This document shows, piece after piece, positions 8,913-18,550 of a DNA stretch of 64,000 nucleotides (position 1 is the stretch's first letter; every line of letters starts with the position of its first letter). The position numbers and the translations under genes were made by a program. This DNA comes from Mariprofundus sp. KV (GTDB taxonomy: Bacteria; Pseudomonadota; Zetaproteobacteria; Mariprofundales; Mariprofundaceae): NCBI RefSeq assembly GCF_013387475.1, contig NZ_VWNB01000005.1:62001-126000 (forward strand), given 5' to 3'. The notes beneath the pieces were generated by a model that saw only the letters and a list, made by a program, of their open reading frames with translations, searched no databases and was not told the origin of the DNA.

Positions 8913-10382
8913 ATGCCATTTTCTTCATTATCAGAGATTCAGAACCGCTTAAGCAGCGGAGAAACCACAGCCGTTGAGGTTGCCCGGCTCTACCTTGATC
9001 GCATTGCCAGCTTTAACGATGAACTTAATGCCTTTGTGCATATCGATCCGGCCCATGTACTGGCTCAGGCTCAAGCATCGGACAAATACCGCAGCGAACA
9101 TGACGCACGCCCGCTGGAAGGACTGCCTATTGCCGTCAAAGACATCTTCTGCACGCAGGATGGGCCTACCCAGTGCTGCTCCAATATTCTTAAAGATTTC
9201 CATGCCCCTTATGACGCAGAGGTGATCACCAAATTGAAAGAGGCCGGTGCTGTACTGGTGGGTAAAACCAACATGGATGAGTTCGCCATGGGTTCATCGA
9301 CTGAAACCTCAGCCTTTGGTGTCTGTCGTAATCCCTGGGATACCGAGCGCATCCCCGGTGGCTCATCCGGTGGCTCCGCCGCTGCTGTTGCCGCAGCCCT
9401 TACACCTGCAGCGCTCGGCACCGATACCGGTGGTTCTATTCGCCAGCCTGCAGCGGTAACCGGTATTACCGGCCTGAAACCGACCTATGGTCGCGTATCG
9501 CGCCGCGGCATTATCGCTTTTGCCTCATCCCTTGATCAGGCAGGCCCGATGACTCGCACAGTCAAAGACTGCGCCATGATCACTGGCGCCATTGTAGGCC
9601 ATGACCCTCGCGATGCCACATCTGTTGCCGATGCACCTGCCATCGACTGGCTTGCTGCCTGCGAATCACGCGATATGAAAGGGCTGAAAATCGGCAAGCC
9701 AAAAGAGTACTTTGTCGACGGTATGGATGCAGAGGTTCGCGCATCTGTTGAAGCGGCACTGAAGAAGTGTGAAGAGCTGGGCGCTGAGATCATCGATATC
9801 AGCCTGCCCAATACCGAACATGCTGTTGCCGCCTATTATGTGATTGCCCCCTCTGAGGCATCAGCCAACCTGTCGCGCTACGATGGCGTACGTTTCGGCC
9901 ATCGCTGTGACAACCCGGAAGATCTTCTCGACATGTACACCCGCTCACGTGATGAAGGTTTCGGTTCAGAGGTCAAACGCCGTATTCTCACCGGTGCCTT
10001 TGCTCTCTCCTCCGGTTATTACGACGCCTATTACCTCAAGGCACAGCAGGTGCGCACACTCGTCCAGCAGGATTTCACTGCTGCCTTTGAACAGGTTGAT
10101 GTGATTGCCACCCCAACCTCGCCGATCACCGCCTTCAAACTCGGTGAGAAAACAGATGATCCCCTGACCATGTATCTCTCGGATATCTTTACCATCGCGG
10201 TGAATCTGGCCGGTCTGCCCGGTCTCTCGCAGCCATGTGGTTTTGCCAACAACCTGCCGGTTGGCCTGCAGTGGATTGGCCCTGCCTGGCGTGAAGACAG
10301 CGTGCTTTCTGCAGCAGCAGCTTATGAGGCTGCGACAGAGTGGACAACCCGATCGCCTGCAGCATTTGGAGGTGAGTCATGA
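8913..10382 (+). CDS. gatA: Asp-tRNA(Asn)/Glu-tRNA(Gln) amidotransferase subunit A (amidase)
   Basis: 489 aa, amidase-signature family. It releases ammonia from glutamine for the B subunit. The catalytic Lys is in [10 protein letters not shown] (about residue 76). The glycine/serine-rich block [13 protein letters not shown] and [11 protein letters not shown] (about 150-180) hold the cis-Ser and nucleophile Ser. Full length. The stop overlaps the gatB ATG (ATGA). Confidence 0.97.
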   Translation: MPFSSLSEIQNRLSSGETTAVEVARLYLDRIASFNDELNAFVHIDPAHVLAQAQASDKYRSEHDARPLEGLPIAVKDIFCTQDGPTQCCSNILKDFHAPYDAEVITKLKEAGAVLVGKTNMDEFAMGSSTETSAFGVCRNPWDTERIPGGSSGGSAAAVAAALTPAALGTDTGGSIRQPAAVTGITGLKPTYGRVSRRGIIAFASSLDQAGPMTRTVKDCAMITGAIVGHDPRDATSVADAPAIDWLAACESRDMKGLKIGKPKEYFVDGMDAEVRASVEAALKKCEELGAEIIDISLPNTEHAVAAYYVIAPSEASANLSRYDGVRFGHRCDNPEDLLDMYTRSRDEGFGSEVKRRILTGAFALSSGYYDAYYLKAQQVRTLVQQDFTAAFEQVDVIATPTSPITAFKLGEKTDDPLTMYLSDIFTIAVNLAGLPGLSQPCGFANNLPVGLQWIGPAWREDSVLSAAAAYEAATEWTTRSPAAFGGES

Positions 10383-11812
10383 GTTGGGAAGTAGTTATCG
10401 GACTGGAAGTACACTGCCAGATTAACACCGACACCAAAGCCTTCTGCGGCTGCTCCACCGAGTTCGGTGCAGAGCCCAACACCCAGACCTGCCCGGTCTG
10501 CCTCGGTATGCCCGGCCAGCTGCCCGTTCTCAATACCGTTGCCGTTGATAAAACCATTCTCACCGGCCTGGCCATTAATGCCCACATCAATCTGGAATCG
10601 AAGTTCGATCGCAAGAACTACTTCTATCCGGATCTGCCCAAGGGCTATCAGATCTCCCAGTTTGCCGTGCCGCTGGTTGTCGGTGGTTATATCGATATCC
10701 CGACCAAGGACGGCGGTGAAAAACGCCTCGGCATCACCCGCATTCACATGGAAGAGGATGCCGGAAAATCGATGCATGAGGGGCTGGATGCGGTATCACA
10801 TATCGACCTGAACCGCTCCGGTGTGCCATTGATGGAGATCGTTTCCGAACCGGATATGCGCTCTGCCGATGAGGCTATCGCCTACCTGAAGCAGCTGCAC
10901 CAGCTGATCCGCTTCCTCGGTGTGTCCGGTGCTGACATGGAGAAGGGGCAGTTCCGTTGTGATGCCAACATCTCGGTTCGTCGTCCGGGTGAACCGTTCG
11001 GAACCCGCACAGAGATGAAGAACATGAACTCGTTCCGCTTTATCAAGCAGGCGATTGAGTTTGAAGTACTGCGCCAGATCGAGATCATCGAGGATGGTGG
11101 TGAAGTGGTTCAGGAGTCACGCCTGTGGGATTCAGTTAAATGTGAATCACGCTCGATGCGTAGCAAAGAGGAGGCGCACGACTACCGCTACTTCCCTGAA
11201 CCTGATCTGCCACCACTGCGTGTATCTCAGCAGGAGGTTGATGCCATCAAAGCCGGTATGCCTGAGCTGCCGGGCCAGCTACGCAAACGTTTTGAAACCG
11301 AATATGGTCTCTCCTCTTACGATGCCGATGTGCTGACCCAGACGCTTGAGTCAGCGGCATGGTATGAATCACTGGTTGCAGCACATCCGGCTGACCCCAA
11401 ACGCTGTGCCAACTGGATGGCCAATGAACTTCTCGGCAGACTTAATGATGCAGGCAAAGATCTATCCGAATCACCTGTTTCAGCGGCCCGACTGGCAGAG
11501 TTACTCAACCGTATTGGTGATAACACCATCTCGGGCAAAGCAGCCAAAGATGTGTTCGATGCCATGATGGAATCAACAGATAGCGTCGATGCCATCATTG
11601 AGGCCAAGGGGCTGAAACAGGTCAGTGACTCTGGCGCGATTGACGCGATCATCCTTGAGGTGATGGCTGCCAACCCGGCTCAGGTAGAGGGTTATCGTGG
11701 CGGTAAAGATAAGCTGATGGGCTTCTTTGTCGGCCAGGTGATGAAAGCATCTCGCGGCACAGCCAATCCCGGCATGGTCAACCAGCGCCTGCTGGAACTG
11801 CTCAAGGGTTGA
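10379..11812 (+). CDS. gatB: Asp-tRNA(Asn)/Glu-tRNA(Gln) amidotransferase subunit B
   Basis: 477 aa. The N-terminus [12 protein letters not shown], zinc-type cysteines (CGC ... CPVCLG) and the [14 protein letters not shown] motif identify the kinase/transamidation subunit. The C-terminal YqeY/tail domain (about 330-475) binds the tRNA elbow. Full length, in operon with gatC and gatA. Confidence 0.97.
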   Translation: MSWEVVIGLEVHCQINTDTKAFCGCSTEFGAEPNTQTCPVCLGMPGQLPVLNTVAVDKTILTGLAINAHINLESKFDRKNYFYPDLPKGYQISQFAVPLVVGGYIDIPTKDGGEKRLGITRIHMEEDAGKSMHEGLDAVSHIDLNRSGVPLMEIVSEPDMRSADEAIAYLKQLHQLIRFLGVSGADMEKGQFRCDANISVRRPGEPFGTRTEMKNMNSFRFIKQAIEFEVLRQIEIIEDGGEVVQESRLWDSVKCESRSMRSKEEAHDYRYFPEPDLPPLRVSQQEVDAIKAGMPELPGQLRKRFETEYGLSSYDADVLTQTLESAAWYESLVAAHPADPKRCANWMANELLGRLNDAGKDLSESPVSAARLAELLNRIGDNTISGKAAKDVFDAMMESTDSVDAIIEAKGLKQVSDSGAIDAIILEVMAANPAQVEGYRGGKDKLMGFFVGQVMKASRGTANPGMVNQRLLELLKG

Positions 11813-11819
11813 GTCTTAA

Positions 11820-14438
11820 ATGAGCATGAAAGTGCGTCGGCTGGCTGTTGCTGGCGCACTTCTGCTTGCCCTTGTGGTAACACTGCTGGTCAGGCTTGAT
11901 ATCAAAAGCCTGAACAGCCATGTACTGCAGGAGCTGCAGGGTTTCACACAGGTCGGACTGGAGGCGAAAGAGAGTTCCTTCTCATTCATGCACGGTATCG
12001 GCCTGCGCCTGGATGGAGTGACGTTGAAACAGCAGCACTACCGGGTAGATGCCGGCCATATGGATGTCGGCATCAGGCTGCTGCCGCTTCTGCTCGGTAA
12101 GCTGGAGATCAACAACCTCGACATCCACGATGCCATTATCAAAGTGCGTCCGGAAGCAGTTGCCCCCACCTCCTCTGCCATCTCATCACTGCCTGTAGAA
12201 CGGATTCAGCTTATCCGCTGCAAAATTCAGACCTTCGAAGGTGCCGACCTGCTCAACAACCTTCATCTGGATCTGCGTAATATCGGCAGCAATCGTGAAA
12301 CACTGTGGGAGCTGAAGGCCCAACAGCAGGATCACTCACTCAGTGGCCATGGTCGTCTTAATTTTTACAACGGTGAGGTTTCAGCCGGCTTTGGTAAGTT
12401 CAAACTTGATCGCGTGCCTCTGGCCCGCCTTCGAGCAGTTACCCCTGCTTCAATATTTGCATGGTTTGAAGCGTCAGAGGGAAGTATCAGTGGCTCGCTG
12501 ACACTGGATATCACCCACAACCAGACATGGGCTGTATTCGGTGAACTGAGCCTGAAGGGTGACGGTGATGAGCCGCCTCTAAGGCTGCGCGGCAAGCTGG
12601 AGCATCCCCAGACAGGCCTGCTCACATGGCACGACAGCTTTATCCATTTTGATAACAACTCGGTCATCGCCATTGATGGCGAATGCAGAAACCAGCAGTG
12701 TGAAACAGGGCTTGATGCCATCAACATTGATCTGAAAACGTGGCTGCCGTTACTTCCTGAAACAGTATCATTTCATAAGCAGATCAGTGGTGTAACAGAC
12801 CTTAATGCACACATTCTATGGAGTGATAAGAGCTGGGAAAGTAGTGCCGCATTCAAACTCAAACATGGTTCTTACCGCTATCGTGAGAGAGAATATCCTC
12901 TGCCTGCGCTAGATATACAGAGTGAAGAGCTGCGCGGCGACAAGAAGAGCTGGTTTGCCAAAGCCATTCTTACCTCGCCTGATGCAACAGGCGAGATGGC
13001 CATCACCAGCAGCCAGAAACGCTCCGGCAGTAAGGATATGCAGATCATAGCCTCTCAGGTGGATGCGCCGCTCTGGCAGCCACTGGCCAACCTGCTGCTC
13101 AGTTCGCTGCAGATCGATCCGAAGCTGGACGGTGACGGCAGTTTGACCGGAGTGATTCAGCTGCAGCAGCATAAAAAAGGTAAAACCCTCAAACTCGATC
13201 TTGATGGCAAAAAAGCGGCCATCTCCTATGCCGGGCTGTTCAAAAAGCCGGAATCCATTATCGCCAGCGGTAAAGCCAAAATAAGCTGGACTAACGGCGA
13301 TAACATGCCAACTGCTATCGCATTGGAGGGGTGTCAGCTGGATAACTCGACACTGGTTAAAGCGTCGTGGAAAGGTAGTGACAAGCAGCAACAGATCGAC
13401 ATAAAGGAGCTCAGCCTGCATTTTGATCAACTCCAGCATCATGGCGTACTGCTTCCTTATGATTTGCGTGAGTTGCGCGGGCTGATCGAGGGAAGTGGCG
13501 CAAGCAAATGGGACAGCTCGAGTACAAATACTGCAAACTGGGCCGACCAGATGAGTGGCACTTGGCGTCTGCAGAACTTTGGGGATACCACATGGCACAG
13601 CAACGGCACCATCACTGCAAAACATGGTCTTTTCGAATCGCCAAGGCTCCTTGTTGAAGGAGCCTATGGCAAAGCAGAGCTCAAAGGTGGTATCAATTTT
13701 AACAAAGCCACGGGTGATGTGGATATGCTTGCCGCAACTTTAATATCTGAAGGCTACCCTGCTCTACCTGAGGCTCTGAGCGGATTGAATATCCGAGGCC
13801 GCATCCATCAGGCCCAACTCACACTGCTGGGTAATCAACTGCAGGGCGTTCACGGCTACTACCGCATCAACAGAGGCCAGTTAAGCCTTGAGAACATTCA
13901 GGTCTCAGTCGCAGATGGTCAGCTTATCTCAAAAAAACTGACGATCACCCCCGAAGCGGGAAGTTATGGCATAGCTGGCAAAGTGCGCCTGAAAAACATG
14001 CAACTGCAGCAGATCAACGGTTTAAGTTCACTTCTGCAGTCAGAGTTGAAAGGTAAGCTGCATGCCAATATTGAATTGCAGGGTAAAATCCCCCATCTCA
14101 ATCAAGAGAGCTGGAACCTGAGTAATGGCGATATTCTGATCTATAGTGGCGAGTCGATCAGGCAGGGTGAAGCCAGATCGCTATCAGAACATCTTGGTAT
14201 CAAAGATACTGCGTTGATCTCGTATGGCTTTCGTGAACTGAGTTTTCGTTTTCGCATCCGTGAGGAGCAGAGTGATATCAGTCAGATCAGGCTGAATCTG
14301 GGAGGGTCACTGTTTCAGGGCAAAGCAGAGATCTCCACTGATGGTGCCATACAGGGTACGCTACAGAGCAAAGACCTGAGCCAGCTCTACTCCATCACTG
14401 GTGAGTGGCCCGTCCCCTCCTGGCAACTTCTGCAATAA
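11820..14438 (+). CDS. AsmA/TamB-like envelope protein
   Basis: 872 aa with an N-terminal membrane anchor (LAVAGALLLALVVTLLVRL) followed by repeated beta-strand units typical of AsmA-like proteins. These include the paired LPLLLGKLEINNLDI pattern near residue 85 and a C-terminal AsmA-like region. Family members form periplasmic beta-taco bridges linked to phospholipid transport or outer-membrane assembly. The start is 7 bp after gatB, so it may be co-transcribed, though the function is unrelated. Which AsmA-clan subgroup it belongs to cannot be decided by eye. Confidence 0.65.
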   Translation: MSMKVRRLAVAGALLLALVVTLLVRLDIKSLNSHVLQELQGFTQVGLEAKESSFSFMHGIGLRLDGVTLKQQHYRVDAGHMDVGIRLLPLLLGKLEINNLDIHDAIIKVRPEAVAPTSSAISSLPVERIQLIRCKIQTFEGADLLNNLHLDLRNIGSNRETLWELKAQQQDHSLSGHGRLNFYNGEVSAGFGKFKLDRVPLARLRAVTPASIFAWFEASEGSISGSLTLDITHNQTWAVFGELSLKGDGDEPPLRLRGKLEHPQTGLLTWHDSFIHFDNNSVIAIDGECRNQQCETGLDAINIDLKTWLPLLPETVSFHKQISGVTDLNAHILWSDKSWESSAAFKLKHGSYRYREREYPLPALDIQSEELRGDKKSWFAKAILTSPDATGEMAITSSQKRSGSKDMQIIASQVDAPLWQPLANLLLSSLQIDPKLDGDGSLTGVIQLQQHKKGKTLKLDLDGKKAAISYAGLFKKPESIIASGKAKISWTNGDNMPTAIALEGCQLDNSTLVKASWKGSDKQQQIDIKELSLHFDQLQHHGVLLPYDLRELRGLIEGSGASKWDSSSTNTANWADQMSGTWRLQNFGDTTWHSNGTITAKHGLFESPRLLVEGAYGKAELKGGINFNKATGDVDMLAATLISEGYPALPEALSGLNIRGRIHQAQLTLLGNQLQGVHGYYRINRGQLSLENIQVSVADGQLISKKLTITPEAGSYGIAGKVRLKNMQLQQINGLSSLLQSELKGKLHANIELQGKIPHLNQESWNLSNGDILIYSGESIRQGEARSLSEHLGIKDTALISYGFRELSFRFRIREEQSDISQIRLNLGGSLFQGKAEISTDGAIQGTLQSKDLSQLYSITGEWPVPSWQLLQ

Positions 14439-14484
14439 TACAAAAGCCGCTTGAGCATTCACATTTCTATGGCATCATTAAGGG

Positions 14485-15687
14485 ATGAATCGACTATCTA
14501 TCCGCGTCCAACAGGTTAAACCATCCGCCACTCTGGCGATTACTGCAAAAGCTGCTGAAATGAGAGCTGCCGGAAAAAGTGTTATCTCACTCTCCGTCGG
14601 TGAACCCGATTTTGAAACGCCTAAAGCTGCTCGTGATGCGGGCATTGCGGCGATCAATGACGGCTTCACCCGCTACACTGCAGTAGCTGGCATACCGGAG
14701 CTGCGCAAAGCGATTGCTGAAAAGTTTAAGCGGGATAACGACCTCGACTACTCCCCTGATGAGATCCTTGTCTCAACCGGTGGCAAGCAGTGCATCTTCA
14801 ACCTGTTGATGGCGGTGATGAATCCGGGTGAACGGGCGATTATTCCGGCTCCGTACTGGGTCTCCTATCCGGATATGGTCAAACTGACCGAGGGAACACC
14901 GGTGATTGTCAACACCAGCGCAGAGAGTGGTTTCAAAATCACTGCAGAGCAGCTGGAAGAGGTGCTCTGCCACCACTGTAAAGTGCTCTTCCTCAACTCC
15001 CCCTCCAATCCCACCGGCATGGCATATACAGCTGATGAGCTGGCCGCTATCGGTGAGGTGGTACGCAAGCATCCTGACCTGCTCGTCGCCACGGATGATA
15101 TGTATGAGAAAATTCTTTTCGATGGCAAAACCTTCGCCACCTTTGCACAGGTCAATCCCGATCTGAAAGAGCAGACGATTACCCTTAACGGCGTATCCAA
15201 AGCCTACTGCATGACCGGCTGGCGTATCGGCTTCTGTGCCGGCCCTCTCACCATCATCAAGGCGATGGGCAAGATTCAGGGGCAGAGCACCTCCAACCCC
15301 AACTCTATTGCCCAGAAGGCTGCTCTGGCGGCGCTGACAGGGCCTACCGATGAGCTCGATGAGATGGTTCGCACCTATGAGGTTCGCCGCAACTGGCTTG
15401 TCGAGGCGCTTAACGCCATTCCCGGCATGCAGGCCATCGTTCCCGATGGTGCTTTCTACGTCTTCCCGTCAATCGCTGGCTGGATCGGTAAAACAACGCC
15501 CTCGGGCATGACACTAAGCGATGATGTCGTAACCTGTGAATGGCTGCTTGAAGAGGCTGGTGTTGCACTGGTACCCGGAACCGAGTTCGGCTCTCCCGGC
15601 CACCTTCGCTTCTCCTATGCGGTCAGTCAGGATACGCTGGAAGATGCGGTAGATCGCATCGCAAAAGCTGCTGCCTCACTTAAATAA
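14485..15687 (+). CDS. aspC: Class I aspartate aminotransferase (PLP-dependent)
   Basis: 400 aa, fold-type I aminotransferase, bacterial Ib subgroup. Substrate-side SVGEPDF (about 32) is present. The PLP-lysine motif is GVSKAYCMTGWRIGF (Lys about 236). NSPSNPTG (about 172) and the C-terminal HLRFSYA arginine (about 375) are all present. Transfers the amino group of aspartate to 2-oxoglutarate; some homologues also use prephenate. Followed by a strong terminator, so it ends the transcription unit. Confidence 0.9.
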   Translation: MNRLSIRVQQVKPSATLAITAKAAEMRAAGKSVISLSVGEPDFETPKAARDAGIAAINDGFTRYTAVAGIPELRKAIAEKFKRDNDLDYSPDEILVSTGGKQCIFNLLMAVMNPGERAIIPAPYWVSYPDMVKLTEGTPVIVNTSAESGFKITAEQLEEVLCHHCKVLFLNSPSNPTGMAYTADELAAIGEVVRKHPDLLVATDDMYEKILFDGKTFATFAQVNPDLKEQTITLNGVSKAYCMTGWRIGFCAGPLTIIKAMGKIQGQSTSNPNSIAQKAALAALTGPTDELDEMVRTYEVRRNWLVEALNAIPGMQAIVPDGAFYVFPSIAGWIGKTTPSGMTLSDDVVTCEWLLEEAGVALVPGTEFGSPGHLRFSYAVSQDTLEDAVDRIAKAAASLK

Positions 15688-15704
15688 CACGCTTCTTCTA
15701 TACA

Positions 15705-15736
15705 TAAAAAAGGGGCGCTAATAGCGCCCCTTTTTT
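15705..15736 (+). terminator. Rho-independent terminator after aspC
   Basis: The arm AGGGGCGCTA is followed, after one base, by its reverse complement and a run of T. The flanking A-run can pair with the T-run, so it may also work for transcripts arriving from the opposite strand. Confidence 0.9.
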
Positions 15737-15789
15737 ATCTTCAAACCTTGATGCGGCAGTGTGTTAGCACCACCGCATCCGAATCGAGA

Positions 15790-16299
15790 CTACCTGCCTG
15801 AGTGTGCGTAGTGCTCCACTCTTCTGTTGTTCGCCTGAATCAGACGATTTCTGTATTGGTTCGAATCGTTAGCTCGAGCCTGTGGAGGCTGAAGATGCCT
15901 GCTATGGTCACGATGATGCTCGCGGTACTCGTGACGTTCATGTGCCTGCTTCTGGTAGCGATGGTGACCGCGATCATGCCGCACATAACGCCCCCTGTAT
16001 TCAGATCGATGGGCGTGTCTGTCACCGTAGTAGGGCTTGCGCGGCTGTACATGAACGGGCCTTTGGCTTGTATAGTGGACGGGAGCAGAACGTGCATCAG
16101 TGAGGATAGCACCGGCAATGGCACCGAACATCGCACCGATTATTGCCCCTTGAGCTGTCTCATTACTCTGTGAACCGATTACTGCTCCGGCTGTAGCTCC
16201 AACAGCTGCACCGGTGACCATACCACGCTCCTGCGGGCCGGCATAAGCTGTTGCGGATGAGAATGTTACAACTACCATAGCTATTAATATCTTTTTCAT
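15790..16299 (-). CDS. Secreted glycine-zipper, His-rich protein
   Basis: 169 aa. Signal peptide MKKILIAMVVVTFSSATAYA, then a glycine-zipper segment (about 25-67: GAAVGATAGAVIG and AIIGAMFGAIAGAIL) of the YMGG/OmpA-linker type that inserts in membranes. The C-terminal half is rich in His, Arg and Tyr and could bind metal. Ribosome site AAGGAGG sits just before the ATG. A TTGACA-like -35 lies upstream near 16360. Single-gene unit. Role unknown, probably outer-membrane associated. Confidence 0.65.
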   Translation of the reverse strand: MKKILIAMVVVTFSSATAYAGPQERGMVTGAAVGATAGAVIGSQSNETAQGAIIGAMFGAIAGAILTDARSAPVHYTSQRPVHVQPRKPYYGDRHAHRSEYRGRYVRHDRGHHRYQKQAHERHEYREHHRDHSRHLQPPQARANDSNQYRNRLIQANNRRVEHYAHSGR

Positions 16300-16542
16300 T
16301 GTCGCCTCCTTGTCATTGGCTATGGAGAAAGCATGAAGAAAATCATACGTTGGATAAAGTGGACTATGTCAACTATTCAGGGGGAATTTCGCACGTGATG
16401 AAAATCACACTGGCATTCACTAACAGCCAGTCCCCTTGTGAAGCAACCATAGTTATCTATGTACAGATGATATCGTTTTACTGATTAACCGGGGGGGTGA
16501 GCAGTTCACGAGAGAAGTTGAGGGGAGCGCGCATTACCACCT

Positions 16543-17244
16543 CTATTTCTCGGAAGGATCGACCTCAACTGCTGCATCCGCCTTCACCGCAACCTTTTTA
16601 GCGGTTTCTGCTGCAAGGATTTTTTTGCCGTAGTTCTCCAGGAACACGGTCAGATTGGCCACCACAAGAGAGTAGACGATGACGCCAAAGATCATCGTCA
16701 TCACTGCCACCACACGACCGGCCGGAGTCTGCGGCACAATGTCACCATAACCAACGGTGGTCAGCGTAACAAAAGCCCACCAGAGACCATCCTGGAAATC
16801 TCCGAACTGTGGATTGCTACCGTGCTCTAGCGAGAAGGTGACCGTGCCGAAGATAAATACGAGTCCGAACAGTGTTGCCATCGCGGCGGGAAGGCTATCG
16901 CCTGAGAGCACCAGCAACCGCAGCAGCCGGTCTTTGTTGGCGCGAATGAGCACGCCGAGCCTGAGGGCAGGAAGCAGATGCACGATACGCAGTGCCATCA
17001 GCATACGCAGGATCGGAGATGAGAGCAGCACCACCAGCACCAGATCAAACCAGTTGGACTTCATCCAGGCTTTGCGGTTCTCGGCAATCCACCAGCGACC
17101 AAAAAACATCACCACAAAGGTGACAAGCACCGCCATAATACTCCACTCAGGGAGCTCCTTGATAAACGAAGTAGCGACCGCTGCGAGGGTAGTTACAAAC
17201 AGGGATACATCGAGGATGCGCTGATAGAGAAGCCTGCGTGTCAC
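16543..17244 (-). CDS. Voltage-gated-type potassium channel (6TM)
   Basis: 233 aa with about six membrane segments. The arginine-spaced fourth helix (LRIVHLLPALRLGVLIR) resembles a voltage sensor. The pore carries the selectivity filter TLTTVGYGDIVPQT (about residue 163). The N-terminal LLYQRILDVSL and the long final helix fit Kch/KvAP-like ion transporters. The C-terminal tail is short, Lys/Ala-rich, with no RCK domain. It starts 6 bp after the upstream yqhA-like gene ends, so the two are probably an operon. Confidence 0.85.
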   Translation of the reverse strand: MTRRLLYQRILDVSLFVTTLAAVATSFIKELPEWSIMAVLVTFVVMFFGRWWIAENRKAWMKSNWFDLVLVVLLSSPILRMLMALRIVHLLPALRLGVLIRANKDRLLRLLVLSGDSLPAAMATLFGLVFIFGTVTFSLEHGSNPQFGDFQDGLWWAFVTLTTVGYGDIVPQTPAGRVVAVMTMIFGVIVYSLVVANLTVFLENYGKKILAAETAKKVAVKADAAVEVDPSEK

Positions 17245-17250
17245 GCTAAG

Positions 17251-17784
17251 CTACTTCTCCGCTACTTTAGTAACCGCCTTGTGACCCGCCTTGTGACCAA
17301 AATAGAGCGCCAGAGAGACGAGGAAGATACCGCCACCCATGTAGAGAATATTCAGTGGATCATCAAATTTCACATGCAGTACATTCTTGAAAAATGCCAC
17401 GACAAGAATCATCAGGATCACTTTTCCCAAACGGTCTTTGAGGTCATCAAGACTCTCGATCTTCAGCAGCTTGCCCGCTGCAGGATTATCACGGGCACAA
17501 TCGATCTTATCAATATGCAGCTCATAGACGCCAAGACCGAAGATCAGCAGCACCATCGCCAGCAGGAAATCATCCACTGCGGTAATAACATGGCTCACGA
17601 CCTGAGTATGAAAATCAGGGACATCGTGCCCAAAGGCATAAACATCAATAAATTCCAGGAGCAGTCTGCCCATATCAAGGGCAGAGAGGACAAACAGCAG
17701 CGTCATGCCGATAATACAGGACCAGACCGCCAGCAGCGTCATATAACGTGAACCCCACAGAACTTTTTCAAAAAACGATTTCAT
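17251..17784 (-). CDS. YqhA family (UPF0114) membrane protein
   Basis: 177 aa with about four TM helices. The family hallmark region FGLGVYELHIDKID (about 92-106) and the ESLDDLKDRLGKVI stretch identify it. Function unknown; homologues are inner-membrane proteins. First gene of a pair with the K+ channel. Confidence 0.8.
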   Translation of the reverse strand: MKSFFEKVLWGSRYMTLLAVWSCIIGMTLLFVLSALDMGRLLLEFIDVYAFGHDVPDFHTQVVSHVITAVDDFLLAMVLLIFGLGVYELHIDKIDCARDNPAAGKLLKIESLDDLKDRLGKVILMILVVAFFKNVLHVKFDDPLNILYMGGGIFLVSLALYFGHKAGHKAVTKVAEK

Positions 17785-17869
17785 AACTTCCCTCTCAGAT
17801 AATTATTGCATGAATCTAATTAATTATTTCAAAATAACCAGCAGGATTGATGCCAAAAGCAGCACTCTG

Positions 17870-18487
17870 TCAAACAGGCCATTCCCCTGCCCCCGACCTG
17901 CGTAACTCCGGTTCACCTTCACAGATATCAATCACTGTAGTTGGAACCATGCCGCCCCAACCTGCATCCATCACGGCACAGGAGAGATGTTTCAGCCTCG
18001 GTACAAACTCATCCGGGTCATATTCAGGCTCATTTTGTCCCGGCAGTTGCAACGTTGTAGCCAGAAGCAGTTCACCGATCTCCTCCAGTAACATCTGGCA
18101 AATCAGGTTATCTGGAATACGAATTCCGACATCCCGTCGTTTACCGAAAATGCGTTTGGGCAATGATGAGTTGGCAGGCAGAATGAATGTATAGGCACCG
18201 GGCAGGCAGCGCTTAAGAATGCGATGGGCCTGATTATCCATGCGTACACAGGCTGCAGCCTGCGACAGGTCAGCACAAACTACCGACCACATATGCGTAT
18301 CATCCAGCTGTCTGAGTTTTCGGATATCCGCAATCGCATCACCTGACTGAGGCAAACACAACAGTACATAGGTAGTATCGGTCGGCACGGCAACAAACAG
18401 TCCCTGTCGCAGCAGATCAGCAGCGCGCCGAATCTGGCGAATCTGGGGCCGCTCCGGATGTAACCGGAGGTGTTCAAACAGATGCAT
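17870..18487 (-). CDS. Sua5/YciO/YrdC-fold protein, YciO-like
   Basis: 205 aa. The N-terminal PTDTTYVLLC motif (about 39-48), the LPGAYTFILPA strand and IGIRIPDN-type stretch fit the YrdC fold that binds ATP and RNA. It lacks the HypF context and the C-terminal Sua5 domain, so it is more like YciO than the threonylcarbamoyl-AMP synthase TsaC. Activity uncertain. Confidence 0.7.
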   Translation of the reverse strand: MHLFEHLRLHPERPQIRQIRRAADLLRQGLFVAVPTDTTYVLLCLPQSGDAIADIRKLRQLDDTHMWSVVCADLSQAAACVRMDNQAHRILKRCLPGAYTFILPANSSLPKRIFGKRRDVGIRIPDNLICQMLLEEIGELLLATTLQLPGQNEPEYDPDEFVPRLKHLSCAVMDAGWGGMVPTTVIDICEGEPELRRSGAGEWPV

Positions 18488-18550
18488 TTTCTCCTCTCCC
18501 TTCAGCCATCGGCAGGTGGCCCTCTCTCACTCACTCAATAATGATCCGGT

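Noticed and set aside
16299-16484. Protein-coding frame upstream of the glycine-zipper gene
   Set aside because: It covers the promoter region of that gene and its translation is not protein-like; no ribosome site.
17870-18487. YrdC-fold gene as the missing N-terminal part of HypF
   Set aside because: It looks YciO-like, has no acylphosphatase or zinc fingers, and is 34 kb away across the island.
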